Positions 48,177-59,504 of a DNA stretch of 64,000 bases are shown one piece after another. This stretch comes from Sistotremastrum niveocremeum HHB9708 (Eukaryota > Basidiomycota > Agaricomycetes > Sistotremastrales > Sistotremastraceae): contig KV419444.1 of assembly GCA_001630475.1 (NCBI GenBank), forward strand, positions 150,133 to 214,132, given 5' to 3'. The notes under the pieces were generated by a model that ran no database searches, was not told the origin of the DNA, and saw only the letters and a program-made list of their open reading frames with translations. The position numbers were made by a program, and so were the translations under genes. Within the stretch, counting starts at the first letter, position 1. Each line of letters starts with the position of its first letter.

Positions 48177-48848
48177 ATGAAGGTTATTTGCTCCGATCCA
48201 CGAGGTAAGTAGCGATATAAGAAATGCAATTCGAGGTAGACATTCCTCAATCCGTTCATCTGCCCCTGCAAATCTATCCCATGTCAGTGCTGCTCGTTGA
48301 CCGCTGAGCCATCACTGAATGTTGGAAACGTGACAGGTCAGATACTTCAGATGAGAATCAGGTCACCGTACCCCGCCATCTCCTCCTCTTCCAGAAGTTG
48401 GGTGCCTCGCTTCGAGATGACCCGACAAGCGTTATCGTCCAATTGAGCGACTGGCTCAGCGACCCCATGTCCCCTCGCCTCTGGGTCCCTTTCGCCTACA
48501 GTATGCGAGGGTTGGCGTACGAAGAGCTCAATAATATCAAGATGGCGAAACACGATTATACTGCGGGGATGTTGGCGTACGAGGAGCTTTCGAGGGATTT
48601 GGGGCCGAAGGTGGCATCGCGGATGACCAACAATGTAACGTTCATGGAGGCGAGAAAGAGAGCCTTGCCAGAGGTGCCACGTAAGTTCCTCTCATGGATG
48701 AAATATAAGGGGATGTACTCACCAAAAATGCACAGCAACTCCAAAAATCGAGCCGCGGTTAGGTCCCAGTGAGTACACGTGGCGCAGGAGATATCCACTC
48801 GCATTGAGACTCATCACAACGTTTAGTGTACGTGATAATCGACGATGA
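48177..48848 (+). CDS. Small hypothetical protein with a TPR-like segment
   Basis: Three exons. A short first exon (MKVICSDPR) is followed by a 170-nt intron, longer than typical here, so another small exon may be hidden in it. The main exon covers about 48357-48679 and contains VPRHLLLFQKLGASLRDDPT, a TPR-like helix pair (FAYSMRGLAYEELNNIKMAK) and DYTAGMLAYEELSRDLG. The last exon reads PPTPKIEPRLGPSEYTWRRR and ends RDNRR at 48848. About 165 aa. Family not recognised; the start exon is the weakest part of the model. Confidence 0.55.
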
Positions 48849-49156
48849 ACGCCCAGGAAGGCTCTGGTAGAGGCACAGGAGGCCGCATGAGGATTTGACC
48901 AGTTATTCACTTTATTCATAGATCCAACCTTTCGTCACGACAGACATGTCCATTAATCTTGTAATCCATTCGCATTGCATCACTCATGGCCGGCGTATTC
49001 TTTGGGTTAAGATAGATATGAGAGCTCCAACATTTGAGAGAGCTCAAGGGAGAACAGAAAGACGCGACGTGAATTGCCGACGGTGGCGGGCGGGAGCGCG
49101 TTCGCCCATCGAACAGGGCACGACTAAAACAATGAAAGCAATGCACATGAGATTGA
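48849..49156. other. Intergenic between convergent genes
   Basis: 3' flanks of the small hypothetical gene and the oxygenase gene. Nothing is recognised. Confidence 0.5.
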
Positions 49157-50779
49157 CTATTCCCTTTCGTTCCTATCAACTTCATACAATACTTCTGTCC
49201 GAATGACGTATTTCGCGCCATCTCCGTCAACTCCGCTACCCTGCAAATAAATCAGAATCCGAACAGGACCATGAATTGATACAAAAAGGCTCGTACCTCG
49301 TGCAATAAACTACCTTGCGCACTTCCATGAGGAAAGACACAAACAGCTCCTTGTAATGGCTTTACAGGCCGAGCTTCGATCATTCCTCCTCCGGAGACAC
49401 CCGTGCTGACAGATTGCAGACTTTGGAACGAGGGTAGAAAGAATGTTGTGCACCCTCCGTCGAAATTATCATTGAGATAAATGAGAAAGGTGAGGCGAGA
49501 GTAGAGAGTAGGGTCTGAGTCGTAGACATATGTAGGTTGTCCATCTACGACGGTAGAGGAAGATGAAGGCCATGCCCCGTCAATCTGTAATGGCGTTCAG
49601 ATGAGAAAGAATTCAAAGGCGAAAGACGCACATGAGGACGATATAATGCACCTTTCCTGTAGCGATACAATCGGAAGCGGGCATTGATGCCTTTGACTTG
49701 GCCACCCTGAATTACTGGAGGAAGATGTGGTTTCACCCGGGCGAAGAGGATAGAAAGAAATGTTGGATCTGCTAGCCAGATAAAATTGTGCGCCAGCACC
49801 GAAGATAGTGACAGTGCAGAGGCTGATATGGGTTCATCAGGTTCCAGGCCGACCTGACCTTTTCGTCAATGACTGGTGCCATTGAAGAGAGTTGTATGCT
49901 AACCTTTTCAGCGGCTGAAACTAGGGACTCACATTCACATTTGTCAAAGACATCCGTAATGACAAATGCACCGGGAACTCCTTGGACGTCGTATCGTTGA
50001 GGTTCAGGCCGAACTTGGGGATCTGGCTCTAGAGGGAAGGTGCCTTCGGGAGAGTGCCAGACAATGGCAGGATGTTTATTGGGAGGACGGCGCTCTGGGC
50101 CGGGTGTGATTTGTAGGGGTTTGAGGGCTGTTTGGGCGTTTTCAGAAACGCTAGTGACCTTGGGATCGGGGGTTTTATCAGAGGCCCTCGTTGCGTGTCG
50201 AGGGGTATGGAAAGGTGGGTACCATATCAATCGGCTCCCATTTTGGACCTTCCCCTGCCCTGATTCTCCTCCTGTTAGTCGTGCAATGAAGTCTGGCTGC
50301 GTCGTGCGGAGGATGGCATCGAGCACCGCCCATACCATGTCCTGCTCTTCCTTGTCCATCTCGGGGGTCAACACCCCATCACATTCTCGAACCCATCTCT
50401 GAAGAGCTCCTAACTTTGGGATTTGCCGCCGTATCTGCATTTCAGACAGTAATACAAGCGCATCGACATGCCTGTGATCGACGAGGGCGGAGGAGATTCT
50501 CGATGTCAAGGATGAGCCCGTTAAGGCGACTTCTTGCGATATTCGCCAGTAATCATGGACCGCGGTACGAAATGGCTTCAGTTGTTTGTGGCTGATGAGA
50601 GTAGGATTCTGAGCCAGGGTTATTAAGGTGTCTGTTGTGATGTCGAGTTCGTCAGGAAAGAGGAGACCACCGATGAGGTTGTCTCCGTGGCCCTGAGAGA
50701 TTATTGGAACGTCGGATTTGATCTTCTTGGAAGGCAATGACTCGACCCCGCTCTTCCGTTTCTTTGAATTCTTGACCAT
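49157..50779 (-). CDS. 2-oxoglutarate/Fe(II) oxygenase, prolyl-4-hydroxylase fold
   Basis: The ATG is at 50777-50779. The basic N-terminus (MVKNSKKRKSG..PSKKIKSD) suggests nuclear localisation. A long N-terminal part (about 260 aa) has no recognised domain and includes FPDELDITTDTLITLAQNP. The C-terminal dioxygenase domain has INARFRLYRYRKGALYRPH and then HIDGAWP (HxD iron ligands; an intron falls between H and I). It continues with RLTFLIYLNDNFDGGCTTFF, the distal ligand in GSLLHEG and the 2OG-binding Arg in AKYVIRTEVLYE. About 485 aa in five exons. The iron and cosubstrate residues all appear intact. The hydroxylated target is unknown; a nuclear protein or nucleic acid is possible. Confidence 0.85.
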
Positions 50780-51565
50780 GATTTTTATCGAGTGCGTCGT
50801 CGAAGAGCTCGTCGAAAAGCGGATCCCAGCGCCTATGATTAGATAAGCAATTTGGCTCTGCCGGCATTACTGTAGTAACGGCTCTGTTTCCGAAACTGCG
50901 ATACGAACATGAACTGCTACTCTGTCTCGCCGACACCCCTGACGCGGTCTGTCAGGATGGATTGCTTAAGAAAACTGGTTGGTCCTTTTTATTGATTACA
51001 CTCGAAGCCGCGGAAGACCTCTCCGTGTATCCGTAATACCTTCTTGTCCACATGTCTGGGAGCTGGTCCAGTCCAGTCCAGGTATCGAAGTCGAACAAAA
51101 CCTTGCGTTGACTCGGAACGATTATTAGGCTATCTTAGGTGATCGCTGCACGTTCGTCTTGCATTCAGAACAGCCAGATCCCCCCAAAGGAGCCAGTGAA
51201 CGAGACCAGTTGCCACATCTCCACCTCAGCTCCGATGCAAGATGCCGTCCAAGGTTTTCGAATGACTGATCTGACCACATGGCTCTTGTCTTGGCCCCAT
51301 CTGAGATCCACCGTAGTCGTAACGGCCCCAGCTCTAGGCTTCAACATGTTCTGTCCGCCAAGAGCATGCTAGCGGGTTTAAAGCCACTCTATCTGAATGA
51401 AAGCACATTCGTTTGGATGCCTTGATTATCCTACGCATCTATGTTTTCTCCATGAGTCTTGCTCCATGTGGTCTCTCGTGTCTCATCGCCCATGACCGGG
51501 GAGGCGGATTACACTCTATATAAGTGGAAGTTACATGACAGCCGGAGGACCAGAGAATTTTCTCA
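50780..51565. other. Intergenic, 786 bp
   Basis: Divergent promoter space between the oxygenase and the first secreted-protein gene. Nothing else is recognised apart from the TATA box noted separately. Confidence 0.5.
51517..51523 (+). promoter_or_regulatory. TATA box of secreted-protein gene 1
   Basis: TATATAA, 43 nt before the ATG at 51566. Confidence 0.5.
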
Positions 51566-52417
51566 ATGGCTAGAATGTTGTCAACTCTTCTTGCGATCGC
51601 GGTATTCTTCAATGGCTTGACCTTGACCTTAGGTTTGTCCTTGTCTCCCGTCAACCCTACGAAACCTACAGTACTAAACTTATCTCTCAGCTCTCAACAG
51701 TAGATTCTGTGAAGGCGCATCGATAGTGAAGACGATTCTCATCGAGCACCCGACCGTTCCGCCTGTCAACTTCACAACATGGGCATGTCCTTCCTCTGCA
51801 GAGGGTGTCGCCACGAGATCAGAGATCCCGGCGAGAGGTTTGGTTGAAAGGCAGACCTCTCAATGCACCGAGCCTTCCGTCTGTGTTTGCGGACAAAAAT
51901 GTGAGCCATTGTTTGTTCCGAAAGAGGGGAGACCGAGCCTTACGATGTGAACCATCTTAGGTACAAACGAATGTCTTAGCGAGAGCACGAATCCAAAGAG
52001 CGTCGACTGCAACAACCTTGGGATTGCAGCTGTCCAGCTCGGTATGTAGACGCCCCATTGGTCAGTTGGTCTCGCTCAATCAAGCATGGATTGCGCAGGT
52101 GGTACATTTTTCACTCCTGCAAACAGCTTCTCGACTGCTACTTCAGGGACGTGCCTAGTTGCTTTCCTGAATGCTTTTTCTTTCGAGATCGAAGAGTGCT
52201 TCACCGATTTCGTAAGTATCTTCTGATTCATACGGACACATCTATATAAAACATTCAATCCATGGTCAACAGGGTGTTGCAATCACTAGTCTCGGGGCGT
52301 CTTGCTTCAATAAAGCATCAGAGTGTGTGGGTAGCGGATGGGCAATCGCGTAAGCTATTTGACATCTGACTTATCTTTCTTCTCCTCACGTGAAACAGAG
52401 ATCTCTCGAGTTCTTGA
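51566..52417 (+). CDS. Small secreted 12-cysteine protein, tandem copy 1
   Basis: Six exons, about 190 aa. The signal peptide is MARMLSTLLAIAVFFNGLTLTLA. The mature protein contains RFCEGASIVKTILIEHP, VNFTTWACPS, CTEPSVCVCGQKC, SVDCNNLGIAAVQLGGTFFT, GTCLVAFLNAFSFEIEECFT, SLGASCFNKASECVGSGWAI and ends DLSSS. Twelve cysteines remain after signal cleavage, suggesting six disulfides. All introns fall in the same places as in the copy at 53880. The family looks like one of the uncharacterised secreted cysteine-rich families of Agaricomycetes; an effector or cell-surface role is inference. Confidence 0.85.
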
Positions 52418-53879
52418 GAAAGACGTACCATATTTTCACCAATCATGATTAACCGACCGTGACGCCTTGAGGAAGGTGGGGTGAGATATGTTGGAGAGAC
52501 CCGTGGTATTCCCGATCTAGTAAAGATGAGAATATTATTGAGAGTTTTTTATGCCCCTGGCGCAGACCTTCTGTTATCTGGCTTCGATTCATACATTGAG
52601 TACTACATGGAGATATTGACAAACATGATTCACGATCACAATCCAGTTTCACTGGTGCGCTTACGTAATGACTCGAGCTATGAATCCTCACCTTGATCGC
52701 AACGACACCTCAGTCTAGTACTACTGCCTTCGCTGCCACTTGACATGCTTGATAGTGTCTCTAACTGGTCATCTGATTAAGGACACGGAAAAAAATGCTC
52801 TTGATCATGGGATTCGTTGTCGATGCATTTCGCTGGGAAAGTTGCGGCTGCACTGACGAGCAATCAGAGCATGCACTGTGGTCGAGAACGTGAGCCCATC
52901 ATTCAGCTCATTGCAGTCTTATTAAAAACTGTGTATTGACGAGATCACGTTGACTGATGTGTTCCCATTGACAGACATTTCTCGTGTTCCTGAACCTTTC
53001 AGCTGCGAATTCTTATTATCCTGATACCGTCTGGCACGTTCGTTGGTTCTCAGAAGCCATCGAACCAACTCTATCAAGGGGGCATTGTACGGCTTCGCTC
53101 TATATCCCATTTGTTGACTCAACCCTGAATATTTCTGTTCCCGCATACCAATAGGTGTATGTGACTCCGATGCCAGCGTTAGAAATTCGATCTGCGTCCG
53201 CCCTACTCGATCCCCCTATTCTGTCGACTAGTACCATGGAGGTGGTTTACATGCCTTATCCGACCGAATCCGCTGCGGTGGATTCAATGCGGTTTGATTG
53301 CCCAGTACTCATTGAGTACTAGTGCAGTGTTTGATGTGAGTTATTTATTGGGATCATGTGGTCTTTGGGATTCTGAGCTTCTTTTCTCTCGGACCAGCTA
53401 AAGCATCTCAATGTACGGAATGAAGGTTCTAGGTACCATGATCAACGGCACCTGCGTGCCATGCCCTGCTTGGATGGCTGTGTTCGCGGCTCCACTCGGG
53501 GGCATCCCTCTCACACCTCCTAGGAATCCTATGACACCAAGTTTATATCCTGACGCCTTTCTCAACATGCTCGGGGATGTGATCCATCCAGCATCTATGA
53601 GAATAATACGATATCTTCGGTTCAACCGATTTTCTGAAGAAACAGTCACGACAAAATCCCGATACTTTAAACTTTATGCATGCATGAAACTTGGCAGGAG
53701 AACGTTCTCGAAGCTCTCTATCTCCTAGCTTAGCCTGGACTTGTGCATAGCCCTGAAGTTTGTTCATGTGCTCTCATGGATCACTCCTTGGAGCATTAGT
53801 TACTAGTATCCGCTTGGCGTTCTACCTGTTTATTAGGGCGAGGTTGGTGGACGATGAACGACACCAAAGTCTCTTTTCA
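52418..53879. other. Spacer between the tandem secreted-protein genes
   Basis: 1.46 kb with only short overlapping frames (for example 53398-53649 minus, 53411-53728 plus). No third copy of the secreted family was found. No gene is supported. Confidence 0.45.
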
Positions 53880-54742
53880 ATGCTCTCTACATCCTCTATC
53901 GGCTGCGCAACCGCCTTTCTGTTCGTCCCGATTGCCACCGTCTTAGGTCCGTTTCATTTTCCTGTGTAGTGACTGAGTTCGAACTCACGAACGACGCTTG
54001 TTAAAAGCCTTGTTTAGCTCGAGATGCGAGGTTCTGCGAAGGCGCATCTATCGTGGAGACCTTCCTGGTGGAACATCCTTTGGGCACACCTGTCAACTTC
54101 ACCACCTGGGCGTGCCCTTCTTTCTCAGAAAGAAGCGTCACAGATTCTGGAAAATTTGCCAGAGATCTCGTCAAACGGCCAGCATCGCAATGCACTCAGC
54201 CTTCCGTTTGCGTTTGCGGACTTTCTTGTAGGTTTTCACTCCTTTTGAAAGAACCAACGCTCACTTTCAATTATCATACTAAGGTAGCAACTCATGCCTT
54301 AGCCTCTCCCAAGATCTCCAGACTACGGACTGCAATAGCCTTGGCATCCCCTTCGTAACTCGAGGTATGCAATATTCACAGTACTCTATCCTGCTATGTA
54401 TTCTCAGCTATACTCTCATCCAGCGGGAACATTCTTCACTCCGGCCGGCAGCTTCTCCTCTGCTTCCAGCGGCACATGCACCGTAGCCTTCCTCGACGGC
54501 TTCTCATTCTCAGTCGAGGAGTGTTTCGGTGATTTCGTAAGTGACCATGCCTTATCTCCCAGCACCCCATGTTCCATACTGAGATATATTCAGGGTAACA
54601 GGATAATCGGTCTCGGGGCCTCCTGTTTCGATGAGTCGTCTGAATGTTCGGGCAGTGGCTGGGCCATCGTGTAAGTTTTGCTCTTTCCCCTTTGAATCGC
54701 GCTGATTATGGGGGATTGGAAAGTGATCTCTCGAATTCTTAG
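53880..54742 (+). CDS. Small secreted 12-cysteine protein, tandem copy 2
   Basis: Head-to-tail duplicate of the 51566 gene with the same six-exon plan. The ATG at 53880 opens MLSTSSIGCATAFLFVPIAT (signal peptide). The mature part has RFCEGASIVETFLVEHPLG, CTQPSVCVCGLSC, TTDCNSLGIPFVTR, GTCTVAFLDGFSFSVEECFG, GLGASCFDESSECSGSGWAI and ends VDLSNS. All twelve mature cysteines align with copy 1. The final intron (GTAAGT...GGAAAG) is needed to reach the stop TAG at 54740-54742; without it the frame would end early. It sits next to the F-box array. Confidence 0.85.
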
Positions 54743-55202
54743 GCGGATCTGTCGTTTGTCAATGTGACTACATTTCTACGTACTCGGTTGATAAAGAGCT
54801 CGGATGTTTTGAACGATTGTTTCGAGAATGAGTCTGTTTCAAATGCGATACCGCTACAAATCCACGATATGTGAAGCCATCACTGGTGTAACCGTCGCAG
54901 AGGATAATTTGATCGGCGGATCACATTCTATGATCACGGCATTATCTATCGTGTGATCAGATATCTGATCACTCGATTTGGGCCTTGGCGAGTAGTATAC
55001 TCTCGAATACCGATCACAATGAAGCGAGTCTGACGCATGACAACAATTGAGGTTCATACATAACGAATAATCTACAAGGAATCGACGATGAAATCCTTGG
55101 CTTCAGGATTTCCTAAGAAATATAACGATGATCGGGATGGCTACTCAGATAGAGTTCAAAAAGCTGGCCTAGAAATAATGAGTTACTAACGGCGGCCGAT
55201 TT
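54743..55202. other. Intergenic
   Basis: Contains an imperfect inverted repeat around TGATCAGATATCTGATCA (54955-54972). Nothing else is recognised. Confidence 0.5.
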
Positions 55203-56846
55203 TTAAGAGTCAAGGAAGTTATTAAAACTCCATCCCGGGTACTGAGACGCCCTATTCAGCAGCTTCTGTCTCCTTTCGGCTTCTTTTTCGTCGGCCTTTC
55301 TCTTTGCCTCTTCGATACGACGAATGATATCTAGGGTGACTTCGGAAGCTTGCGATTCGGCGAAGTTTGCAATCCGATTTCCCTTTACATTGACCTCTGG
55401 ATCGTGGATGAAGATAGCAAGGCTATGGATGGGGACACGCTCTTGGCGCCGTATTTCGATGAGTTCGTGCAAAGTATGCAGATCCACTCTAGTCCCATAT
55501 GAATGATAGTGACTGCCGGCGAAATCCAGACTTCGCAAATCCGGACAGAGCGGTGCGCCTTCGACGAGTTGTTTGAGAGCGTGTACAAGTCCCACGCCAT
55601 CTCCACCGTGAATCCCAATATGGACCAAATCGGGTGTGGTTTGGAGAAAACTTGTCCACTCTCTATCGGAAGGAAGACGTGAACAGTTTAGATCGAGATA
55701 TTCGAGGGAGGATAAGGGTAAGCTGTGGAGGGTGCGCATAATATGCCCATAATCATCGATGTGATGAGTCTCGAGGAACGCGAATGTGAGGGAGTGGGCC
55801 GGACCGTCTTCAGTTGAGTAGTTGATGTCGATGAATGGCGCAGAGTGATGGATATACTCGCTTCCATTGGCGACGATTCGACATGTCGAGGCTTCATTGA
55901 AGTACGTAGCGAGAGCCTGGGGGCATTGAACCTCGTCATCCGGAGCTGTCTTGATACACCGGACGTTCGTTCGAGCCGAACGAGGAATTTCAACGCGCGC
56001 GAAGATTTCGTCGATCTGATTGCACGTAAAGTACGTGATAGAGAATTCCTTGAGTTCCGACAGCTGGACCGGAGGTATTGGTGTAGGAGATTCGGTCAAG
56101 AAGGTTCCCCGGGCAGCTCTCCCATTGAGCGTGAAATATTGCAGGTGTGGACATGCACCCAAAGTAGCCGTTAGACTGGAAAGGTCATACAATAGTGTCC
56201 CGCGAGCGAGACCGATTTTCAAGGTGGTGAGGTTGGGGAGCTGTTGGATAGGTGGGTGCCATTGGATGAGCTGAACCTCGAGGTACTCCAACTCGTCCGT
56301 CAAATTCGGTCCCAAAGTTATCTCTGGTGTGGCGAAATCGCCGATAACGGTATGGGATAGCCGCATGAAGCGAAGCCTCGGCCCCTTCAACTCTCCAAGA
56401 TACTCGTTGAAAAACTCTGGGAGCGTCATTCGATTGGCAATGGCAATCCAGTCTATCTCCAATCTGGCCATCTTGCTTTGGACCTCTAGCATCGTCTGAC
56501 CCGCCGTCTTCAAGACTTCCGCATCCGCGTTGGGGCGGAACATGACGCCAGGCATTTTGACTTTCAGGTAGGAGAGAGGATTTTCCTGGATGACTGATCT
56601 TATTTCAGCTTCTGCAGAGCTAAGATCGAGGACGGCAGATCCAAGGAAAGGGGTCTTTGATGCAATGTACCTCCACTGACGGCAGCTGCGACGTGCGGTT
56701 CAGATCGTAGTAATTAACTTGTATTTGAGCGGCACTCACACATCCCAGATGGGAAGTTGCTCGACCCTCCCTGGAGGATACTGGCCCTGATCTTCTGCAT
56801 AATGCACGAATATCTTAGAGAGAATCTCCACAGGCACTCTGTTCAT
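55203..56846 (-). CDS. F-box/LRR-like protein, tandem copy 1
   Basis: The ATG is at 56844-56846. Two exons. The short first exon is an F-box-like helix block (NRVPVEILSKIFVHYAED) ending IWDV. After the intron (GTGAGT...CGTCGCAG) it reads CRQWRYIASKTPFLGSAVLD, then MPGVMFRPNADAEVLKTAGQ. A long leucine-rich region of irregular repeats follows (for example LEVQLIQWHPPIQQLPNLTT, LDFAGSHYHS), typical of basidiomycete F-box proteins that act as SCF substrate receptors. About 530 aa. It ends GWSFNNFLDS without the acidic/Ser-rich tail of copies 2 and 3 and is the most diverged of the three. Confidence 0.82.
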
Positions 56847-57260
56847 AGCGCAGTGCGTAGTTTTGTGAGTGTGTCTATGCTTAAGGTGTGTCTTGGGCTG
56901 ATCTAGAATGAGCTCGAGGAAATAGTGGTAGCGGAAGTGGTGGTGGTCAACTGGCAGAATGAACGCTGGGCGCTAAGGACTCGGATCTGGTCCCCCGAAA
57001 GAGTTTGCCACGGTCTTTTGTCCGACACCTCCGAACAGCTCTCCGAACCCGATGTTTTCGCAATTTTGTCGATTGCAACTGTCAGGGTATTGGAGGATGA
57101 TACATGTGATTGAGAATTTATACATCATCATAATGACAGTGGCGATCTGTTAAAAAATGCATTGCTGTTCAGTTGAACTTGTATCTAGTACAGGAGACGC
57201 TGGAGTACGCTGAATGACGAAAGAAACAGACTCAGGATCTGTATCCTGCTATGTTGAGTT
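56847..57260. other. Intergenic between F-box copies 1 and 2
   Basis: 5' flank of copy 1 and 3' flank of copy 2. No gene is seen. Confidence 0.5.
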
Positions 57261-58938
57261 TCAAGTCATGTATGAGTCACTAGAGTCATCAGACTCGTCA
57301 GGAAATTTTCTATTCGGGTTGAATGCGGAGTGAAGGGCGCCAGGCTCTCGGCTGAACCCGATCTGCCGCATACTTGTGTCGAGCTCATTCTTCGCCTCCC
57401 TCAGGCGGCGAATTATATCCAGCGTCACCTCAGAAGGATGTGGGTCAATCAAGTTCGCAACCCGATTCTCTCTTGTGTTAGATTCGGAGTCGTAAATAGA
57501 GAGGGTCAGTTGATGAATGGGGACAAGTTCATGACGCCGGAAATTGATGAGACCGTTCAGGCTGGTTAAGAGCACTTTGGCTCCTGTTGGAAAACGGAGA
57601 TTACCGCCAAGATCCAGACTTCGCAAGTTTGGACAAAGCAATGGGTCTTTGTCCGATGGCCTGAGCACGGATATCAGCTCGCCACCACGACCTCCATGAA
57701 CCCCGATATGGGTCAGTTCGGGTCTGCCTAGAAGGAACTCTTTCCAGGCTTCACCGGAAGGAAGTTTCACGGAGCTAAAATCCAAGGACGTGAGGGAAAT
57801 TAATGGGAGGCTGTCGAGAGCGTGCATAACATGGTGGGGATCGTTGAGATGAACAGTCTGGAGGTACCCGAACGTGAGAGAATGTGTTGGTCCATCCTCA
57901 GCCGAATAACTAATCTCCATGTAAGGCGTCAATTCATTGATATGAAGGTGTTCATTGGCGAGAACCCGGCAGGTGGAGGCTTCCTCCAGGGATGCAAGGA
58001 GAGCCTGTGGGTATTTGACCTCGTCGTCCGGAGTCAATCTGATACACCAAACGCTGATGCGAGTTGAAGGATTCACTTGGATGCTCCCTAGAATCTCGTC
58101 AATCTGACGGGGCTTGAAGTATGCGATAGTAAGCTCCTGGAGATCCGGCAGCTGAACCGGAGGAATTGGGACGAGCGAGTCGGTGGAGAACGCCCCTCGC
58201 AAGGCTCGTCCCATAAGATTGAAGTATTGCAAGCGGGGACATGCACGTAAAGTCGTCATCAGACTCGCAAGGTCGTACGACGACGTACCCTTAGCGAGGC
58301 CGAGTTTCAATGTGGTAAGATTGGGAAGCTGATGGAGGGGAGGACGCCAATAAATGAGTTGAACCTCGAGATAGCTCAACTTTTCCGTTACGTTGGATTC
58401 CAGTGATATTTCTGGCGCAACAACATTGCCGATGATGGTGTGAGATAGGCGTAGGAAACGGAGCTTCGGTGCCTTCAGACTCCCTAAGAACTCCGCTGAA
58501 AATTCTGCTAGGGGCATTCGATTCGCAAGTGCTATCCAGTCGATCTCCAACTTCGTGATCCTGTCTTGGACCTCTCGAATAGTCTGACCCGCGCTCGCGA
58601 CCACCGCTTCTTCAATGTTGGGTCGAAACATGACGCCGGGCATTCTGACTTTATAGTAGGATACAGGATTTTCTTGTATAATCGATCTGATTTTGACCTT
58701 TGGCAGGCTCAGATCGAGAAGAGCGGTGACGAGGAAGGGGGTCTGCAATGCGATGGTTCTCCATTCTTTACAGCTATGATGTGGGAGTTAGTTGGTTGCA
58801 ACAGTGATACAATTTGCAACTAGAAGGCACCTACACATTCCATATGGAAAGCCGCTGTAACCTGTCTGGAGGGGGGTCTAGGTTGTCTGCATGATGCACG
58901 AATATTTTAGAGATAATCTCTGGAGGAACTCTGTCCAT
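57261..58938 (-). CDS. F-box/LRR-like protein, tandem copy 2
   Basis: The ATG is at 58936-58938. The first exon reads MDRVPPEIISKIFVHHADNL and ends IWNV. The intron GTAGGT...CATCATAG is followed by CKEWRTIALQTPFLVTALLD and VRMPGVMFRPNIEEAV. The LRR-like body aligns with copies 1 and 3 along its whole length (LANRMPLAEFSAEFLGSLKA; LPNLTTLKLGLAKGTSSYDL). The C-terminus is acidic and Ser-rich (FPDESDDSSDSYMT). About 540 aa. It is closer to copy 3 than to copy 1. Confidence 0.82.
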
Positions 58939-59504
58939 ATCGCGATGCGGGACTTTTTCTCCCTCGGTGGCCTTGGGAATGAGTTGAGATGTGAAAGTCA
59001 AGAAGGTGGCTGAACCGTGCTGTATATTCGATGAGTGACGAAGCACCCACTGTCCTGTGCAGACACTAGAGACCGCTCAAGGATCGAGTCTTGACTCTCG
59101 AACAGGCTTGAGCGCTAATCTTGAAGGTTTCTGCGATAACTCCGCGCAATCACATTTCTTCGCGAGCATGGGCATCATGAGAAAAATTTTCAAGGCATTT
59201 TTCGGACATGAAGTTCTGGTTTGGAACAAGAAACTTGATGATATGCGTAGACTATACGCAGAGAGAGATAACGATAATACACGCCGAACGTAGCTATTGA
59301 CGTAGGACCCCGTCTCTCGAACCCCCGAAAAGAAAAGAAAACCTAGTAAAGGTCAGCGACAGGCCGCTATGCCTCACATCAGCACAAGGAGGCCATCACT
59401 TATAGCAACTTAATGATCTGCGTCCGAATAGTTAAACTTATAGCTACAATCGCTGGAAGACAGGAGGAGAAACGGACTTCTGCGATATTTTGTTTGCTGA
59501 TGCT
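58939..59504. other. Intergenic between F-box copies 2 and 3
   Basis: Overlapping short frames only; no gene is seen. Confidence 0.5.

Noticed and set aside
53398-53728. Overlapping frames on both strands between the secreted-protein genes
   Set aside because: Mirror-image open frames on opposite strands, neither with introns or motifs; I could not match either to the secreted family.
54955-54972. Inverted repeat around TGATCAGATATCTGATCA
   Set aside because: Isolated short palindrome without flanking duplication or a matching element; likely chance.
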